Of a stretch of DNA of 64,000 nucleotides, positions 54,262 through 63,628 are shown one piece after another. Positions within the stretch are counted from its first letter, which is position 1, and each line of letters opens with the position of its first letter. The position numbers and the translations under genes were made by a program. Origin of the DNA: Pontivivens ytuae (GTDB taxonomy: Bacteria > Pseudomonadota > Alphaproteobacteria > Rhodobacterales > Rhodobacteraceae); assembly GCF_015679265.1 (NCBI RefSeq), contig NZ_CP064942.1:62001-126000 (forward strand). Reading direction: 5' to 3'. Under the pieces are notes generated by a model. It saw only the letters and a program-made list of their open reading frames with translations, was not told where the DNA came from and made no database searches.

Positions 54262-54798
54262 CTATTCGATGCGCAGCACCGGCAGCCAGTGATCGGCGGG
54301 CTCGGCCGCGTGAAGGTCCCGCTCGCGGATCGGCCGCATCTCGCCCGCGGGCGGCGGCACGGCGAGGGGGCGCAGGTCGACCTCGTGCAGCGTGCCGGTC
54401 AGCCCGTCGCCATCCGCCTCCAGCCGGTAATAGGCGCCGTTCCACATGTCGATGCCGTACTCCCCCGCCCCCTTCGAGACGAAGAGGAGGTCGTATTCGA
54501 GGTCCGTCAGCTCCGCCCCGAGGTCCCGCGCATTGGCGTAAGGGTACTCCAGATGACAGAGCTGCCGCTGACCCGCCGTGATGCAGCGGAACGGCCGCAT
54601 CGAGAGGAAATGATCGGCGAAACCGGCGCCGTCGAGGGCGAGCTCGTAGCCGTCCCCCTCGAACCGGATCCGCCCGATGCGCAGCCGCTCGCCCTGCCCG
54701 TCGATCAGGAAGATCTCGCGCGCGCCGCTCAGCGGTCCGGCCTCCGCCGCCGGCGGTACAAGCGACAGGGCGAGGATGAGGATCAACGTCGAACGCAT
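54262..54798 (-). CDS. Secreted hypothetical protein of PQQ cluster (178 aa)
   Basis: Signal peptide [20 protein letters not shown], then a beta-rich domain with two Cys ([16 protein letters not shown]) that may form a disulfide. No family recognised. Preceded by GGAGGACGATACA and by promoter D 57 nt upstream. Divergent from the PQQ dehydrogenase gene, so it is likely part of the same response. Confidence 0.7.
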   Translation of the reverse strand: MRSTLILILALSLVPPAAEAGPLSGAREIFLIDGQGERLRIGRIRFEGDGYELALDGAGFADHFLSMRPFRCITAGQRQLCHLEYPYANARDLGAELTDLEYDLLFVSKGAGEYGIDMWNGAYYRLEADGDGLTGTLHEVDLRPLAVPPPAGEMRPIRERDLHAAEPADHWLPVLRIE

Positions 54799-54826
54799 TG
54801 TATCGTCCTCCTTTTTCCGGGCCTCC

Positions 54827-54864
54827 AGTCTACTCCGAACCGGCAAAGCTTCCCCTACGACCAA
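54827..54864 (-). promoter_or_regulatory. Shared regulon promoter D
   Basis: Minus-strand box TTGGTCGTA (complement of 54856-54864) and TAGACT (complement of 54827-54832) at offset 32; box to start of the gene at 54798 is 57 nt. It lies in the divergent region shared with the PQQ dehydrogenase gene, which has no box of its own that I could find. Confidence 0.6.
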
Positions 54865-54971
54865 TGGCCAATTCCGCGCTCATGGGGGTCACGGAATACT
54901 TCCATCAGCCGGAAACGCACCGTGATCTGCGATTCGGCCAACGACAAGAGAACGCAAACGGGAGGAATGAT

Positions 54972-56750
54972 ATGAACCGGTTCGCATCCATTGCGGCGAC
55001 GTTGGCCGCGACGACGGCGATGCTCACCGTCGCCGCTCAGGCGCAGGTCACGGAGGAGGATCTCGCCAACGACCAGACCATCACGACGCAGGTCGTGACG
55101 AACGGCATGGGCCGGCACCTCCAGCGTTACAGCCCGCTCGACACGCTCAACCGCGACAACGTGGCGAACCTGGTTCCGGCCTGGGCCTTCTCGCTGGGCG
55201 GGGAGAAGCAGCGCGGACAGGAAACCCAGCCGCTGGTCTATGACGGCATCATGTACATCACCGGCTCCTACAGCCGCCTCTACGCGATCGACGTGGAGAC
55301 AGGCGAGGAGATCTGGCAATACGACGCCCGCCTGCCCGAGGGCATCCTGCCCTGCTGCGACGTGGTCAACCGCGGGGCGGCGATCTACGGCGACAAGATC
55401 ATCTTCGGCACGCTGGACGCGACCATCGTAGCACTCGACTACAAGACCGGCGACGTGGTCTGGCGCGACCGGATCGCCGACTACCGCGCCGGCTATTCCT
55501 ACACCGCGGCCCCGCTGATCGTGGACGGCCTCGTGATCACCGGCAACTCCGGCGGCGAGTTCGGGATCGTCGGCGAGGTTCAGGCCCGCAACGTGGAGAA
55601 CGGCGACCTCGTCTGGACCCGCCCCGTGATCGAGGGCCACATGGGCACCCTCAACGGGGAGGAGAGCACCATGACCGGTGAGCTCAATGCGAGCTGGCCC
55701 GGCGACATGTGGCAGACGGGCGGCGGCGCGACCTGGCTCGGCGGCTCCTATGACGCGGACACCGACACGCTGGTCTTCGGCACCGGCAACCCGGCACCCT
55801 GGAACTCCTGGCTGCGCGCCGGCGGGACCGAGAGCGACGACCTGATGGGCGACGCGCTCTACGCCGCCTCCCGCCTCGGCATCGATCCTGCGACGGGCGA
55901 GATCAAGTGGCACTTCCAGACCACCCCGCGCGAGGGCTGGGACTATGACGGCGTGAACGAGGTGATCCCGTTCGTGGATGCGGACGGCAACCAGCGCTAC
56001 GCCACCGCCGACCGCAACGGCTTCTTCTACGTGCTGAACCGCGAGGACGGCGCGTTCGTCGACGCCTGGCCCTTCGTGAAGGACATCTCCTGGGCCGAAG
56101 GCATCGACGAGAACGGCCGCCCGATCTTCGTCGAGGAGAACCGGCCCGGCGATCCCTCCGCCTCCGCCGACGGGGCGCGCGGCGAGACGATCTTCGCCTC
56201 GCCCTCCTTCCTCGGCGGCAAGAACTGGATGCCGATGTCCTATTCCCAGCGCACCGGCCTCTTCTACGTCCCGTCCAACGAGTGGGGCATGGATATCTGG
56301 AACGAGCCGGTGACCTACCGCCGCGGCGCGGCCTATCTCGGCTCCGGCTTCACGATCAAGCCGAACTACGAGGACCATATCGGCTCGCTCAAGGCCATCG
56401 ACCCACTGACCGGCGAGTGGGTGTGGGAGGTGCAGAACGGCGCCCCGCTCTGGGGTGGCGTGATGACCACCGCGGGCGGCCTCGTCTTCACCGGCACGCC
56501 CGAGGGGCACCTCGTCGCCTATGACGACGAGACCGGTGAGGAGCTGTGGTCCTTCCAGACCGGCTCCGGCATCGTCGGCCAGCCGATCACGTGGGAGCAG
56601 AACGGGACGCAATACGTCTCCGTCATCTCCGGCTGGGGCGGCGCGGTTCCGCTCTGGGGTGGCGAAGTGGCCGCGACCGTGAACTACCTGAACCAGGGTG
56701 GCCTGCTCTGGACCTTCCGCCTGCCGGAAGAGCTGGCCGCCAGCGAGTAA
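54972..56750 (+). CDS. PQQ-dependent alcohol dehydrogenase, lanthanide-type (DYD motif) (592 aa)
   Basis: Signal peptide ([18 protein letters not shown]), then an eight-bladed propeller with W-motifs. The vicinal disulfide is Cys128-Cys129 ([10 protein letters not shown]); metal ligands include E196 (GGEFG) and N273 (TGNPAPWN); the catalytic Asp is D324 in GWDYDG, with D326 two residues later. That extra Asp (DYD) marks lanthanide-dependent XoxF/ExaF/PedH-type enzymes, while calcium enzymes lack it. No C-terminal cytochrome domain, so it needs a separate cytochrome, probably PedF. It oxidises primary alcohols in the periplasm; whether methanol, ethanol or others cannot be told. RBS GGGAGGAATGAT. 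Confidence 0.93.
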   Translation: MNRFASIAATLAATTAMLTVAAQAQVTEEDLANDQTITTQVVTNGMGRHLQRYSPLDTLNRDNVANLVPAWAFSLGGEKQRGQETQPLVYDGIMYITGSYSRLYAIDVETGEEIWQYDARLPEGILPCCDVVNRGAAIYGDKIIFGTLDATIVALDYKTGDVVWRDRIADYRAGYSYTAAPLIVDGLVITGNSGGEFGIVGEVQARNVENGDLVWTRPVIEGHMGTLNGEESTMTGELNASWPGDMWQTGGGATWLGGSYDADTDTLVFGTGNPAPWNSWLRAGGTESDDLMGDALYAASRLGIDPATGEIKWHFQTTPREGWDYDGVNEVIPFVDADGNQRYATADRNGFFYVLNREDGAFVDAWPFVKDISWAEGIDENGRPIFVEENRPGDPSASADGARGETIFASPSFLGGKNWMPMSYSQRTGLFYVPSNEWGMDIWNEPVTYRRGAAYLGSGFTIKPNYEDHIGSLKAIDPLTGEWVWEVQNGAPLWGGVMTTAGGLVFTGTPEGHLVAYDDETGEELWSFQTGSGIVGQPITWEQNGTQYVSVISGWGGAVPLWGGEVAATVNYLNQGGLLWTFRLPEELAASE

Positions 56751-56770
56751 GACGATCTCCCTGTCAGACT

Positions 56771-56798
56771 GCGGCGCCCCCCGGGGCGCCGCTTTTTT
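56771..56798 (+). terminator. Rho-independent terminator after PQQ dehydrogenase
   Basis: Perfect 10-bp stem gcggcgcccc (56771-56780)/ggggcgccgc (56783-56792), then six Ts, 20 bp after the stop codon. Confidence 0.9.
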
Positions 56799-56855
56799 GT
56801 TCATGTGGCGACGAGGGCGCCGCCGCAGGACGGGAGGACGTTTCTGAGTGTTACC

Positions 56856-56928
56856 ACCCCGGACCTGATCCGGGGTCTTTCGCTCGAGGGCGCTTCGTTC
56901 TGAAAGGTCCCGGCGCTTCGGCCGGGAC
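56856..56928. repeat. Two palindromic elements between convergent genes
   Basis: accccgga-cctga-tccggggt (56856-56876) followed by cttt, and gtcccggc-gcttcg-gccgggac (56907-56928). The first is of a type common as a dispersed palindrome in alphaproteobacteria. Together they may terminate the leftward and rightward transcripts. Confidence 0.55.
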
Positions 56929-56956
56929 GGTTTCGGGGGTGGGCGCGGGTCACTAC

Positions 56957-58432
56957 TCAATCGGGCTGCGGCGGCCCCCAGCGCAGGGTGGTGAAGGCGA
57001 GCGCGCTCGACAGCGCCGACAGGGCGGCCGTCACCCAGGCAATGGCGGCGAAGCCCGCGCTCGTGGGATCGGCGCCTGCATCCGGGTCGCCGAAGCCGAT
57101 GGTCACATCTCCCCCCGCCCCGGCAAAGGCCGCCGCCGCGACGCCGCCCATAGCCGCCACGGCCACCAGCCCTGCCATCCGGCTGATCGCGTTGTTGATG
57201 CCGGAGGCGGCGCCGCTGTCCTCATCCTCGACCGATCCCATGACGGCCGCCGACAGCGGCGAGACCACAAGGCCCATGCCGAAGCCCATCAGCGCCATCG
57301 ACGGCAGGACGTGGGCCCAGAAGCTCTGCCACCCGATCCCGTAGGCGAGGCTCGCATAGGCGAGCGCCACGCAAGCCGAACCGGCCCCGATCAGCGGCGC
57401 GGGGCCGACCTTGTCCGCGAGCTTCCCGATGGGTGCCGACATCGGCGCGATGAAGAGCGTGAGCGGCAGGAAGAGCAACGTCACCTGCACCTCGCTGATC
57501 CCCCACCCCGAAATCAGCGTCATCGGCAGGTAGAAGAGCACGGCACCCAGCGCGAAGTAGAGCGTGAAGGTCACCGCATTGGCCGAGGCGAAACCGGGCA
57601 TGGCAAAGAGCCTGAGCGGCATCATCGGATGCTTCGCCCGCCCCTCCCACACCACGAAGGCGACGAGTGCGGCGAGGCCCGCGATACCGAAGGTCGCGAT
57701 ATGGCCTGTATCCGGCACGCCGTTCTCGCCCTCCGGCCCGGTCATCGCCCAGGCGATCAGGCCGAGCGCCAGGGTCGCGAGGGCCGCCCCGGTCCAGTCG
57801 AGCGGGTCGTCGTGCTCGGCCTCGTCGCGCGGCACCTTCACGATCAGCAGCCACAGCGCGATCGCGCCGATCGGCAAGTTGATGAGGAAGATCACGCGCC
57901 AGAACTCGGCATTGCCCGCGCTCAGGATCGCGCCGCCCAGGATCGGGCCGATGGCGGTGGTGACGGCGGAGGCGGCGGCCCAGATGCCGATCGCCTGCCC
58001 CCGCTCGCCCTTCGGATAGCTCTTGGAGATGATGGCGAGGCTGCCGGGCACCATGATCGCCGCCCCGATCCCCTTGAGCGCGCGGGCGGGGATCAGCGTC
58101 TCCACCGTCGGGGCCAGCGCGCAGAGGACGGAGGCGACGACGAAAAGACCAATCCCCCAGACGAAGACGCGCGCCACGCCGTAGCGGTCGCCTGCCGCGC
58201 CGCCCACCAGGATGAAGGCCGAGAGGGTGAGCATGTAGGCATTGTTCACCCACTGGATGTCGGCGAGCGAGGCGTTCAGGCTTTCGCGCATGGCCGGAAC
58301 CGCGACCGAGACCACCGAGCCGTCGATGAACCCCATGGCTGAGGCGAGGATGGCGGCGATCAGGACGAAGCGGCGGCGCTTCTTGGGGCAGAAGGTTTCC
58401 TGACCGCCGGGCGCGGCTGTGGCGGTGGTCAT
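56957..58432 (-). CDS. MFS transporter, DHA2 (EmrB/QacA) family (491 aa)
   Basis: Fourteen-helix drug:H+ antiporter pattern: GFIDGSVVSVAVPAMRESL (motif D region), GGAAGDRYG (motif A), ARALKGIGAAIMVPGSLAII (motif C/B region). The ATG at 58432 has GAGGATGGAG upstream; an ATG 12 bp earlier overlaps this site. No regulator or adaptor gene is adjacent. Likely exports toxic organic compounds. Confidence 0.92.
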   Translation of the reverse strand: MTTATAAPGGQETFCPKKRRRFVLIAAILASAMGFIDGSVVSVAVPAMRESLNASLADIQWVNNAYMLTLSAFILVGGAAGDRYGVARVFVWGIGLFVVASVLCALAPTVETLIPARALKGIGAAIMVPGSLAIISKSYPKGERGQAIGIWAAASAVTTAIGPILGGAILSAGNAEFWRVIFLINLPIGAIALWLLIVKVPRDEAEHDDPLDWTGAALATLALGLIAWAMTGPEGENGVPDTGHIATFGIAGLAALVAFVVWEGRAKHPMMPLRLFAMPGFASANAVTFTLYFALGAVLFYLPMTLISGWGISEVQVTLLFLPLTLFIAPMSAPIGKLADKVGPAPLIGAGSACVALAYASLAYGIGWQSFWAHVLPSMALMGFGMGLVVSPLSAAVMGSVEDEDSGAASGINNAISRMAGLVAVAAMGGVAAAAFAGAGGDVTIGFGDPDAGADPTSAGFAAIAWVTAALSALSSALAFTTLRWGPPQPD

Positions 58433-58517
58433 GGCGGACTCCATCCTCGGGTGCTGGATGGCAACCTAGTGCGGCAGCGCGTCGCGGCATGTGTTTTCGC
58501 GTGCGGCGGGCGGAGAT

Positions 58518-58545
58518 GCCTCCGGCGGGGATATCTCGGCAAGCT
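58518..58545. repeat. 3'-end repeat copy D (diverged)
   Basis: cggggatatctcggcaagct followed by ggaag, after cctccgg. The same preceding cctccggcggg is found at copy C. Located 15 bp before the methyltransferase stop on the opposite side. Confidence 0.45.
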
Positions 58546-58559
58546 GGAAGGCCGGGCGC

Positions 58560-59264
58560 TCAGCGGGCCTGCCACTCCATCATCAGGTGATAGGGCGCGT
58601 TGTCGTAGGCTTCCGCCTTGGGGTGCGCAGGATCGGTGCACGCGGGCTCGTCGAAATGGGTGAGCGTGAAGCCGCGGGAGAGGAAGGCCTGCATGTAGAA
58701 CGATAGCGGCCGATGCCAGTTCTCGATGGAGACGCCGTTCCACTCGACCATCTCACCACGGCATTCGAGATAGCGCCGCACGGTCATGTCGCGGCTGCCA
58801 TCAGGTCGGCTGGACCACGTACCGCACGTACCGTTCGCCGCCGTCGCGAAGCCGGTGAGGTTGGCGATCAGCACCCGGCCACCGGGGCGCAGCACGCGGC
58901 GGACCTCATCCAGGGCCGCGTCGATCTCGCCGATATCGAGCAGGGTCAAGTAGCTCACGACCATGTCGAAGCTGTCATCGGCGAAGGGCATGCGCTCGGC
59001 ACGGCCCTCCACGAAGCGCGCGCCGCCGAGGGCGCGGGCCCGGGCGATGAGGGTGGTGGTGGGATCGAGGCCGGTCAGCTCCTCGACATCGCCCGCGAGC
59101 CTGCGGCAGAAGCGGCCCTCGCCGCAGCCGAGATCGAGCAGGCGGCGCGGCGCGAAGGCGCGCACACGGGCCAGCATAGGGGTGTCGAGGACATATTGTC
59201 GGGCGAAGTCGCCATGCGCGCCCTGGCTCGCGATCCAGGCGTCGGCGGACTGATCCCAACTCAC
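58560..59264 (-). CDS. Class I SAM-dependent methyltransferase (234 aa)
   Basis: SAM-binding motif I LLDLGCGEGRFCRRL, motif II LTGLDPTTT, and post-motif MPFADDSFDMVVSYLTLLDI, then RRVLRPGGRVLIANL. The GTG start at 59264 has GGGAGGGG seven bases upstream; a TTG at 59294 is an alternative. Substrate unknown. Lies between an MFS exporter and PBP1A. Confidence 0.88.
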   Translation of the reverse strand: MSWDQSADAWIASQGAHGDFARQYVLDTPMLARVRAFAPRRLLDLGCGEGRFCRRLAGDVEELTGLDPTTTLIARARALGGARFVEGRAERMPFADDSFDMVVSYLTLLDIGEIDAALDEVRRVLRPGGRVLIANLTGFATAANGTCGTWSSRPDGSRDMTVRRYLECRGEMVEWNGVSIENWHRPLSFYMQAFLSRGFTLTHFDEPACTDPAHPKAEAYDNAPYHLMMEWQAR

Positions 59265-59344
59265 TGCACCCCTCCCGCCATCCAGTCTTTGCAAGGACCT
59301 AGCGGGCCGAACACTCCGCGTCCATGGCGGAGTGGCTGGCGGGC

Positions 59345-61912
59345 CTAGTAGAGCCCGCCGCCGCCTAGTGCGTCGTCGCTGATCGAGGGCGGCGCCGGTA
59401 CGGGGACGGAGCCCCCGGTGCCTGCGTCGCTACCCGGCAGCGTCTCGACAAAGACATCGCCGCCCGTGGTCTCCGGCAGGTCGGAGAGGTCGTAGGCCTC
59501 GCCGATCACGGCGGCCGCCTGACCCACGGACGGGGCCGCGCCATTCGGGAAGACCTCCCACACCCAGTCGCCGGTCGCGGCATCGGGCAGGCGCACGCCG
59601 GACCCGCGGGCGATCTTGACCGCTTCGACGCCGGTGGGCGGCTGGAAGCGGCCGGGATCGGCCGGACGCAGCTCCAGGTAATCCTCCATGAAAGCACGGA
59701 AGACCGGGCCGCACATGCCGCCGCCGGTGCCGCCCTCGCCCATGTTGCGGGGCGTGTCGAAGCCGATATAGCAGCCCGCCACGATGTCCGGCGTGAAGCC
59801 GATGAACCACGCGTCCCGGCTCTCGTTCGTCGTGCCGGTCTTGCCTGCGAGCGGCACCGGCAGGGAGGCGAGCCGTGCCGCCGTGCCCCGGTCCACGACG
59901 CCCTCCAGCATCGAGATCAGGCGGAAGGCCGTGATCCGGCTCATCGTCCGCTCGGCAGTGGAGTAGATGAAGGGCTCCGGCTGGTCGGAGAAGGCCGTGA
60001 CCTCGCACCCCTCGCACACCCGCTGATCGTGGCGGTAGATCGTGTTGCCACGCCGATCCTGAATGCGGTCTACCATCGTGGGCTCGACCTCCTGCCCGCC
60101 ATTCGCGAACATCGCGTAGGCCGAGATCAGGCGGTAGAGCGTGGTTTCCTGCGCGCCGAGGGAGATCGGCAGGTAGGGCTGCATCTCGTCATAGATGCCG
60201 AAATCCTCCGCATAGCCCGCGATCACGTCCATCCCGACCGTATCGGCGATCCGCACGGTCATGAGGTTGAGCGAGCGCTCCAGCCCCGTGCGCATCAGCG
60301 TTGGCCCGTTGAAGGAAGTGGAGCCGGAATAGTTCTTCGGCCGCCAGTCCTCCTGCCCCGGCACCTCCATGGTGAAGGGCGCATCGAGGATCATGGAGTT
60401 CGGCGTGAACCCGCTGTCGAGGGCGGCGGCGTAGACGAAGGGCTTGAAGGCCGAGCCTGGCTGCCGCGTCGCCTGCGTCGCGCGGTTGAAGCTGGTCGCG
60501 TCGTAGGAGAACCCACCCTGCATCGCGAGCACGCGGCCCGTGCGGTGATCCATCACCATGAACGCGCCCTGAAGCTCCGGCACCTGCCGCAGGTTCCAGT
60601 TGCGGAAGGTGCCGTCCTCGTTGAGGCCCGCGGTCACGAGGATCACATCGCCGACCGCGAGGATATCGTCGGGGCTGTCGGGGGCGGAGCCGACACGCGT
60701 GCCCTCCAGCCGCGGCCGGGCCCATTGGAAATCGCGGACATAGAGGCGGTGGCCGCCCTCCTCGGGCTCGTCCACGCCCTCGATGCCGATGCGGGCACTT
60801 TCGGCGTCCATGTCGAGGACGACCGCCATGTGCCAATCGGGCACGTCGCGCACGCCGCGGGTGGCGGCGAGGGCGAGGCGCCACTGCTCCTCGTTCTCCG
60901 GGTCGAGCTCCTGCTCGATATGGGCGAGCGGGCCGCGATAGCCGCTGCGCTCCCGATCGTACTCCACGAGGCGCTGGCGCAGGGCCGAGGCCGCGGCCTC
61001 CTGCACCTCGGGCTCAATCGTTGCGCGGATGGTGAGACCGCCGGTCAGCAGCCGGTCCTCGCCGAGCTGGCGGGTGAGCTGGCGGCGGATCTCCTCGGTG
61101 AAGTAGTTGCGGTCGGTCGCCACCTGCTCCGCAGGCTGGTAGTCACCGCCCTGGACGGAGAGGAGCGGGGCCGCGCGGGCCGTCTCGAACTCCTCCTGCG
61201 TGAGGTAGCCGTTCTCCTGCATCTCGCGCAGCACGTAGTTGCGGCGGGCGATAGCGCGGCTCTCCTGCCGGACGGGGTGATAGGTCGAGGGCGCCTTCGG
61301 CAGGACGGCGAGGTAGGCCGCCTCCTCCGCCGTCAGCTCCTCCAGCGTCTTGCCGAAGTAGTTGTTGGCGGCGGCCACGATGCCGTAGCTGTTCTGGCCC
61401 AGGAAGATCTCGTTGAGATAGAGCTCCAGGATCTGATCCTTGCTCAGCACGTTCTCCAGCCGCACGGCGAGGATGACCTCGCGGATCTTGCGCTCGATCT
61501 CCCGCTCACCGGACAGCAGGAAGTTCTTTACCACCTGCTGCGTGATGGTGGAGGCGCCGCGGGTGTTGCCCTGCAGCGTGTCGATGGCGGCCGAGACCAT
61601 GCCGCGCGCGTCGAAGCCCGGGTGGGTGTAGAAGTTCTTGTCCTCGGCGGAGATGAAGGCCTGCTTCACCAGGTCCGGCACCTCGTCGATCGGCACGAAG
61701 ACGCGCCGCTCGCGCAGGTACTCGTCCATCAGAATGCCGTCCTCGGAATAGACGCGGCTGAGCGTCTGGGGCTCGTAGCTCGCCAGTTCCTCTGGATCCG
61801 GTAGCCCCTCGGAATAGGCCCAGATCACGAAGCCGACGGTGAGGGCCGCCATGGGAATGGCGAGGACGAGGGCCGAGAACACCCAGCCGATGAAACGAGT
61901 CAGATACCGCAT
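59345..61912 (-). CDS. mrcA: Penicillin-binding protein 1A, bifunctional transglycosylase/transpeptidase (855 aa)
   Basis: N-terminal membrane anchor, GT51 domain with AFISAEDKNFYTHPGFDARG and GASTITQQVVKNFLL, then an OB-like insert and transpeptidase motifs SAFK (PGSAFKPFVYA), SLN (ERSLNLM) and KTG (AGKTGTTNES). Builds and cross-links peptidoglycan in the periplasm. Ends in a Pro/Gly-rich tail. It follows the amidase gene on the same strand by 67 bp, a common order in alphaproteobacteria. Confidence 0.96.
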   Translation of the reverse strand: MRYLTRFIGWVFSALVLAIPMAALTVGFVIWAYSEGLPDPEELASYEPQTLSRVYSEDGILMDEYLRERRVFVPIDEVPDLVKQAFISAEDKNFYTHPGFDARGMVSAAIDTLQGNTRGASTITQQVVKNFLLSGEREIERKIREVILAVRLENVLSKDQILELYLNEIFLGQNSYGIVAAANNYFGKTLEELTAEEAAYLAVLPKAPSTYHPVRQESRAIARRNYVLREMQENGYLTQEEFETARAAPLLSVQGGDYQPAEQVATDRNYFTEEIRRQLTRQLGEDRLLTGGLTIRATIEPEVQEAAASALRQRLVEYDRERSGYRGPLAHIEQELDPENEEQWRLALAATRGVRDVPDWHMAVVLDMDAESARIGIEGVDEPEEGGHRLYVRDFQWARPRLEGTRVGSAPDSPDDILAVGDVILVTAGLNEDGTFRNWNLRQVPELQGAFMVMDHRTGRVLAMQGGFSYDATSFNRATQATRQPGSAFKPFVYAAALDSGFTPNSMILDAPFTMEVPGQEDWRPKNYSGSTSFNGPTLMRTGLERSLNLMTVRIADTVGMDVIAGYAEDFGIYDEMQPYLPISLGAQETTLYRLISAYAMFANGGQEVEPTMVDRIQDRRGNTIYRHDQRVCEGCEVTAFSDQPEPFIYSTAERTMSRITAFRLISMLEGVVDRGTAARLASLPVPLAGKTGTTNESRDAWFIGFTPDIVAGCYIGFDTPRNMGEGGTGGGMCGPVFRAFMEDYLELRPADPGRFQPPTGVEAVKIARGSGVRLPDAATGDWVWEVFPNGAAPSVGQAAAVIGEAYDLSDLPETTGGDVFVETLPGSDAGTGGSVPVPAPPSISDDALGGGGLY

Positions 61913-61979
61913 AAGTCTACTCTGGCGTCGCGGGCCCGGCCCGCAGTTCGGGTCTATCTATCATCCGGCCCGCCGACTG

Positions 61980-63146
61980 TCAGTCCCGGAGCGGCACGGA
62001 CGTCGCTGCGAGTTGCGGCGCGAGGACACGATCGCGCGAGGCCCACGCGTCGACTGCCGCAATCACCCCATCGGCGGCATGGCCCCGCCAGATAGGTGAA
62101 GTCATGTTCGCAAGATCTTCTGAATCCGACAGAAAACCCAGTTCGACCAGCACTGAAGGCACGTCCGGCGCTTTCAGCACGCGGAAGCCGGCCGCGCGAT
62201 GCGGATTGGAGCGGATCACACCGACGGAGCTGCCCAACCCCTCCACCAACGCCTCGGCCAGGTGGACGGAGCGCAGATTCGTCTCCCGCTGTGCCATATC
62301 TGTCAGGAGGGCGGCGAGGTCGTCGTCCTCCACGGCGAGTTGCGCGCCACCCACCGCATCGGCACGGTTCTCGAGTGCGGCGAGGGCCGCGGCCTCCCGG
62401 TCGCTGGCGCGGGCGGAGAGGGTGTAGACGGCAGCGCCGGAGGCATTGCCCTCCGTCACCGTATTGGCGTGGAGCGAAAGGAACAGCGCCGCGCCGTGGC
62501 TGCGCGCGGTCCGCACCCGCTCGCGCAGGGTGAGAAAGGTGTCGGTCTCGCGGGTGAGGTACACCTCGTAGCGGCCCGTGGCGCGCAGGGCTTCGGCGAG
62601 CTCCAGCCCGAAGGTGAGCGCGATCTCCTTCTCCGCCACGCCGTCGCGAATGGCGCCGGGATCGACGCCGCCATGACCCGGGTCGAGCACGATGACCGGC
62701 AGCGCATCCGCCGCGGCGACTTGGGGGGCGGCACCGGGCGTCACGGTGCTGCGGGCGAGCGCGAGGGTCAGCACCAGCGCGGGCGCGGCGCCACTGCGGT
62801 CGATCCGTGCCTGCTCCAGCTCGGCGGCGCGGTTGATGCCGATATCGAGGCGCAGCGTCTCGTCATCTGGGGCGCTGGCGCGGTAGCGCTGCAGATAGGC
62901 GTCGGGCTCCAGCCGCAGGTCGGGCGCGGCCTCGGCCCCGTCGAACTCGACGCGCACGGTGCCATCCTCCGGCAACGCCACGCGGAACGGCGCGACCTCG
63001 CTCAGCGCGATGCGCAGGGTCATGGTCTTGCTCAGCCAGCCTTCGGTATCCGCCGAAATGCCGGTGACGCGCGGCTCGGCCAGAACCGGTCCGCATAACG
63101 CAAGGGCAAGCGCACCGGTGGCGAGCCCCTTCAGGATCTGTCGCAT
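61980..63146 (-). CDS. N-acetylmuramoyl-L-alanine amidase, AmiC type with AMIN domain (388 aa)
   Basis: Signal peptide (LKGLATGALALALCGPVLA), N-terminal AMIN domain (about 25-130), then amidase_3: VIVLDPGHGGVDPGA (Zn His), EKEIALTF (Zn Glu), LFLSLHANT (Zn His) and the catalytic Glu in VLVELGFLS. Cleaves the amide between glycan and stem peptide during cell division. An ATG 9 bp earlier (63155) is also possible. Divergent from rne. Confidence 0.93.
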   Translation of the reverse strand: MRQILKGLATGALALALCGPVLAEPRVTGISADTEGWLSKTMTLRIALSEVAPFRVALPEDGTVRVEFDGAEAAPDLRLEPDAYLQRYRASAPDDETLRLDIGINRAAELEQARIDRSGAAPALVLTLALARSTVTPGAAPQVAAADALPVIVLDPGHGGVDPGAIRDGVAEKEIALTFGLELAEALRATGRYEVYLTRETDTFLTLRERVRTARSHGAALFLSLHANTVTEGNASGAAVYTLSARASDREAAALAALENRADAVGGAQLAVEDDDLAALLTDMAQRETNLRSVHLAEALVEGLGSSVGVIRSNPHRAAGFRVLKAPDVPSVLVELGFLSDSEDLANMTSPIWRGHAADGVIAAVDAWASRDRVLAPQLAATSVPLRD

Positions 63147-63155
63147 GTCATGCAC

Positions 63156-63628
63156 CTGCTCGTGCCTGTCGCGGCCCGTTCAGGAGGCCGTCGTTTCTGC
63201 CTTCTCGATACCATGTCCGGCAAAGGCGGCGCAAAAACAAATTGTAATTGCTGCTTTCGTGGTCATATACCGGAACCAAGGCGCGATCCGTCGCACCTTC
63301 GTAGAGAATTCGTCGCGGACCCGTCCGCCCACCGTGCCCGAACCGGCCAAGCCGTGCGGGACGAAGAGCGGGGAACCGGGTCGCGACCGGCCGGAAGGCC
63401 AGTATCGAGGAAAGCCGGGTGCGCCCGGCCCCAACGCCGGGGGCGCATAGTCCGCCCCCCAGGATCAGAAAACGCGATGAAACGCGACCGGGCAGGACAG
63501 GCAGGCATGGGAAGCGGAAAGACCGCCCCTCCTGCATGCCGTCCGAAGCGCATCGCCCCTACCGAAAGCACGTCGAGGATGCAGAGCGGAGCAATCCGCG
63601 CCGCCCGAAGGCGTGTCGAAGAGATTGC
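63156..63628 (+). promoter_or_regulatory. rne promoter and long structured 5' leader
   Basis: 473-bp gap between divergent amidase and rne. A candidate promoter TTGTAA (63242-63247)-N16-CATATA (63264-63269) would give a GC-rich leader of roughly 350 nt. Long structured leaders serve RNase E autoregulation in enterics; the same role is inferred here. No gene seen within it. Confidence 0.45.
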
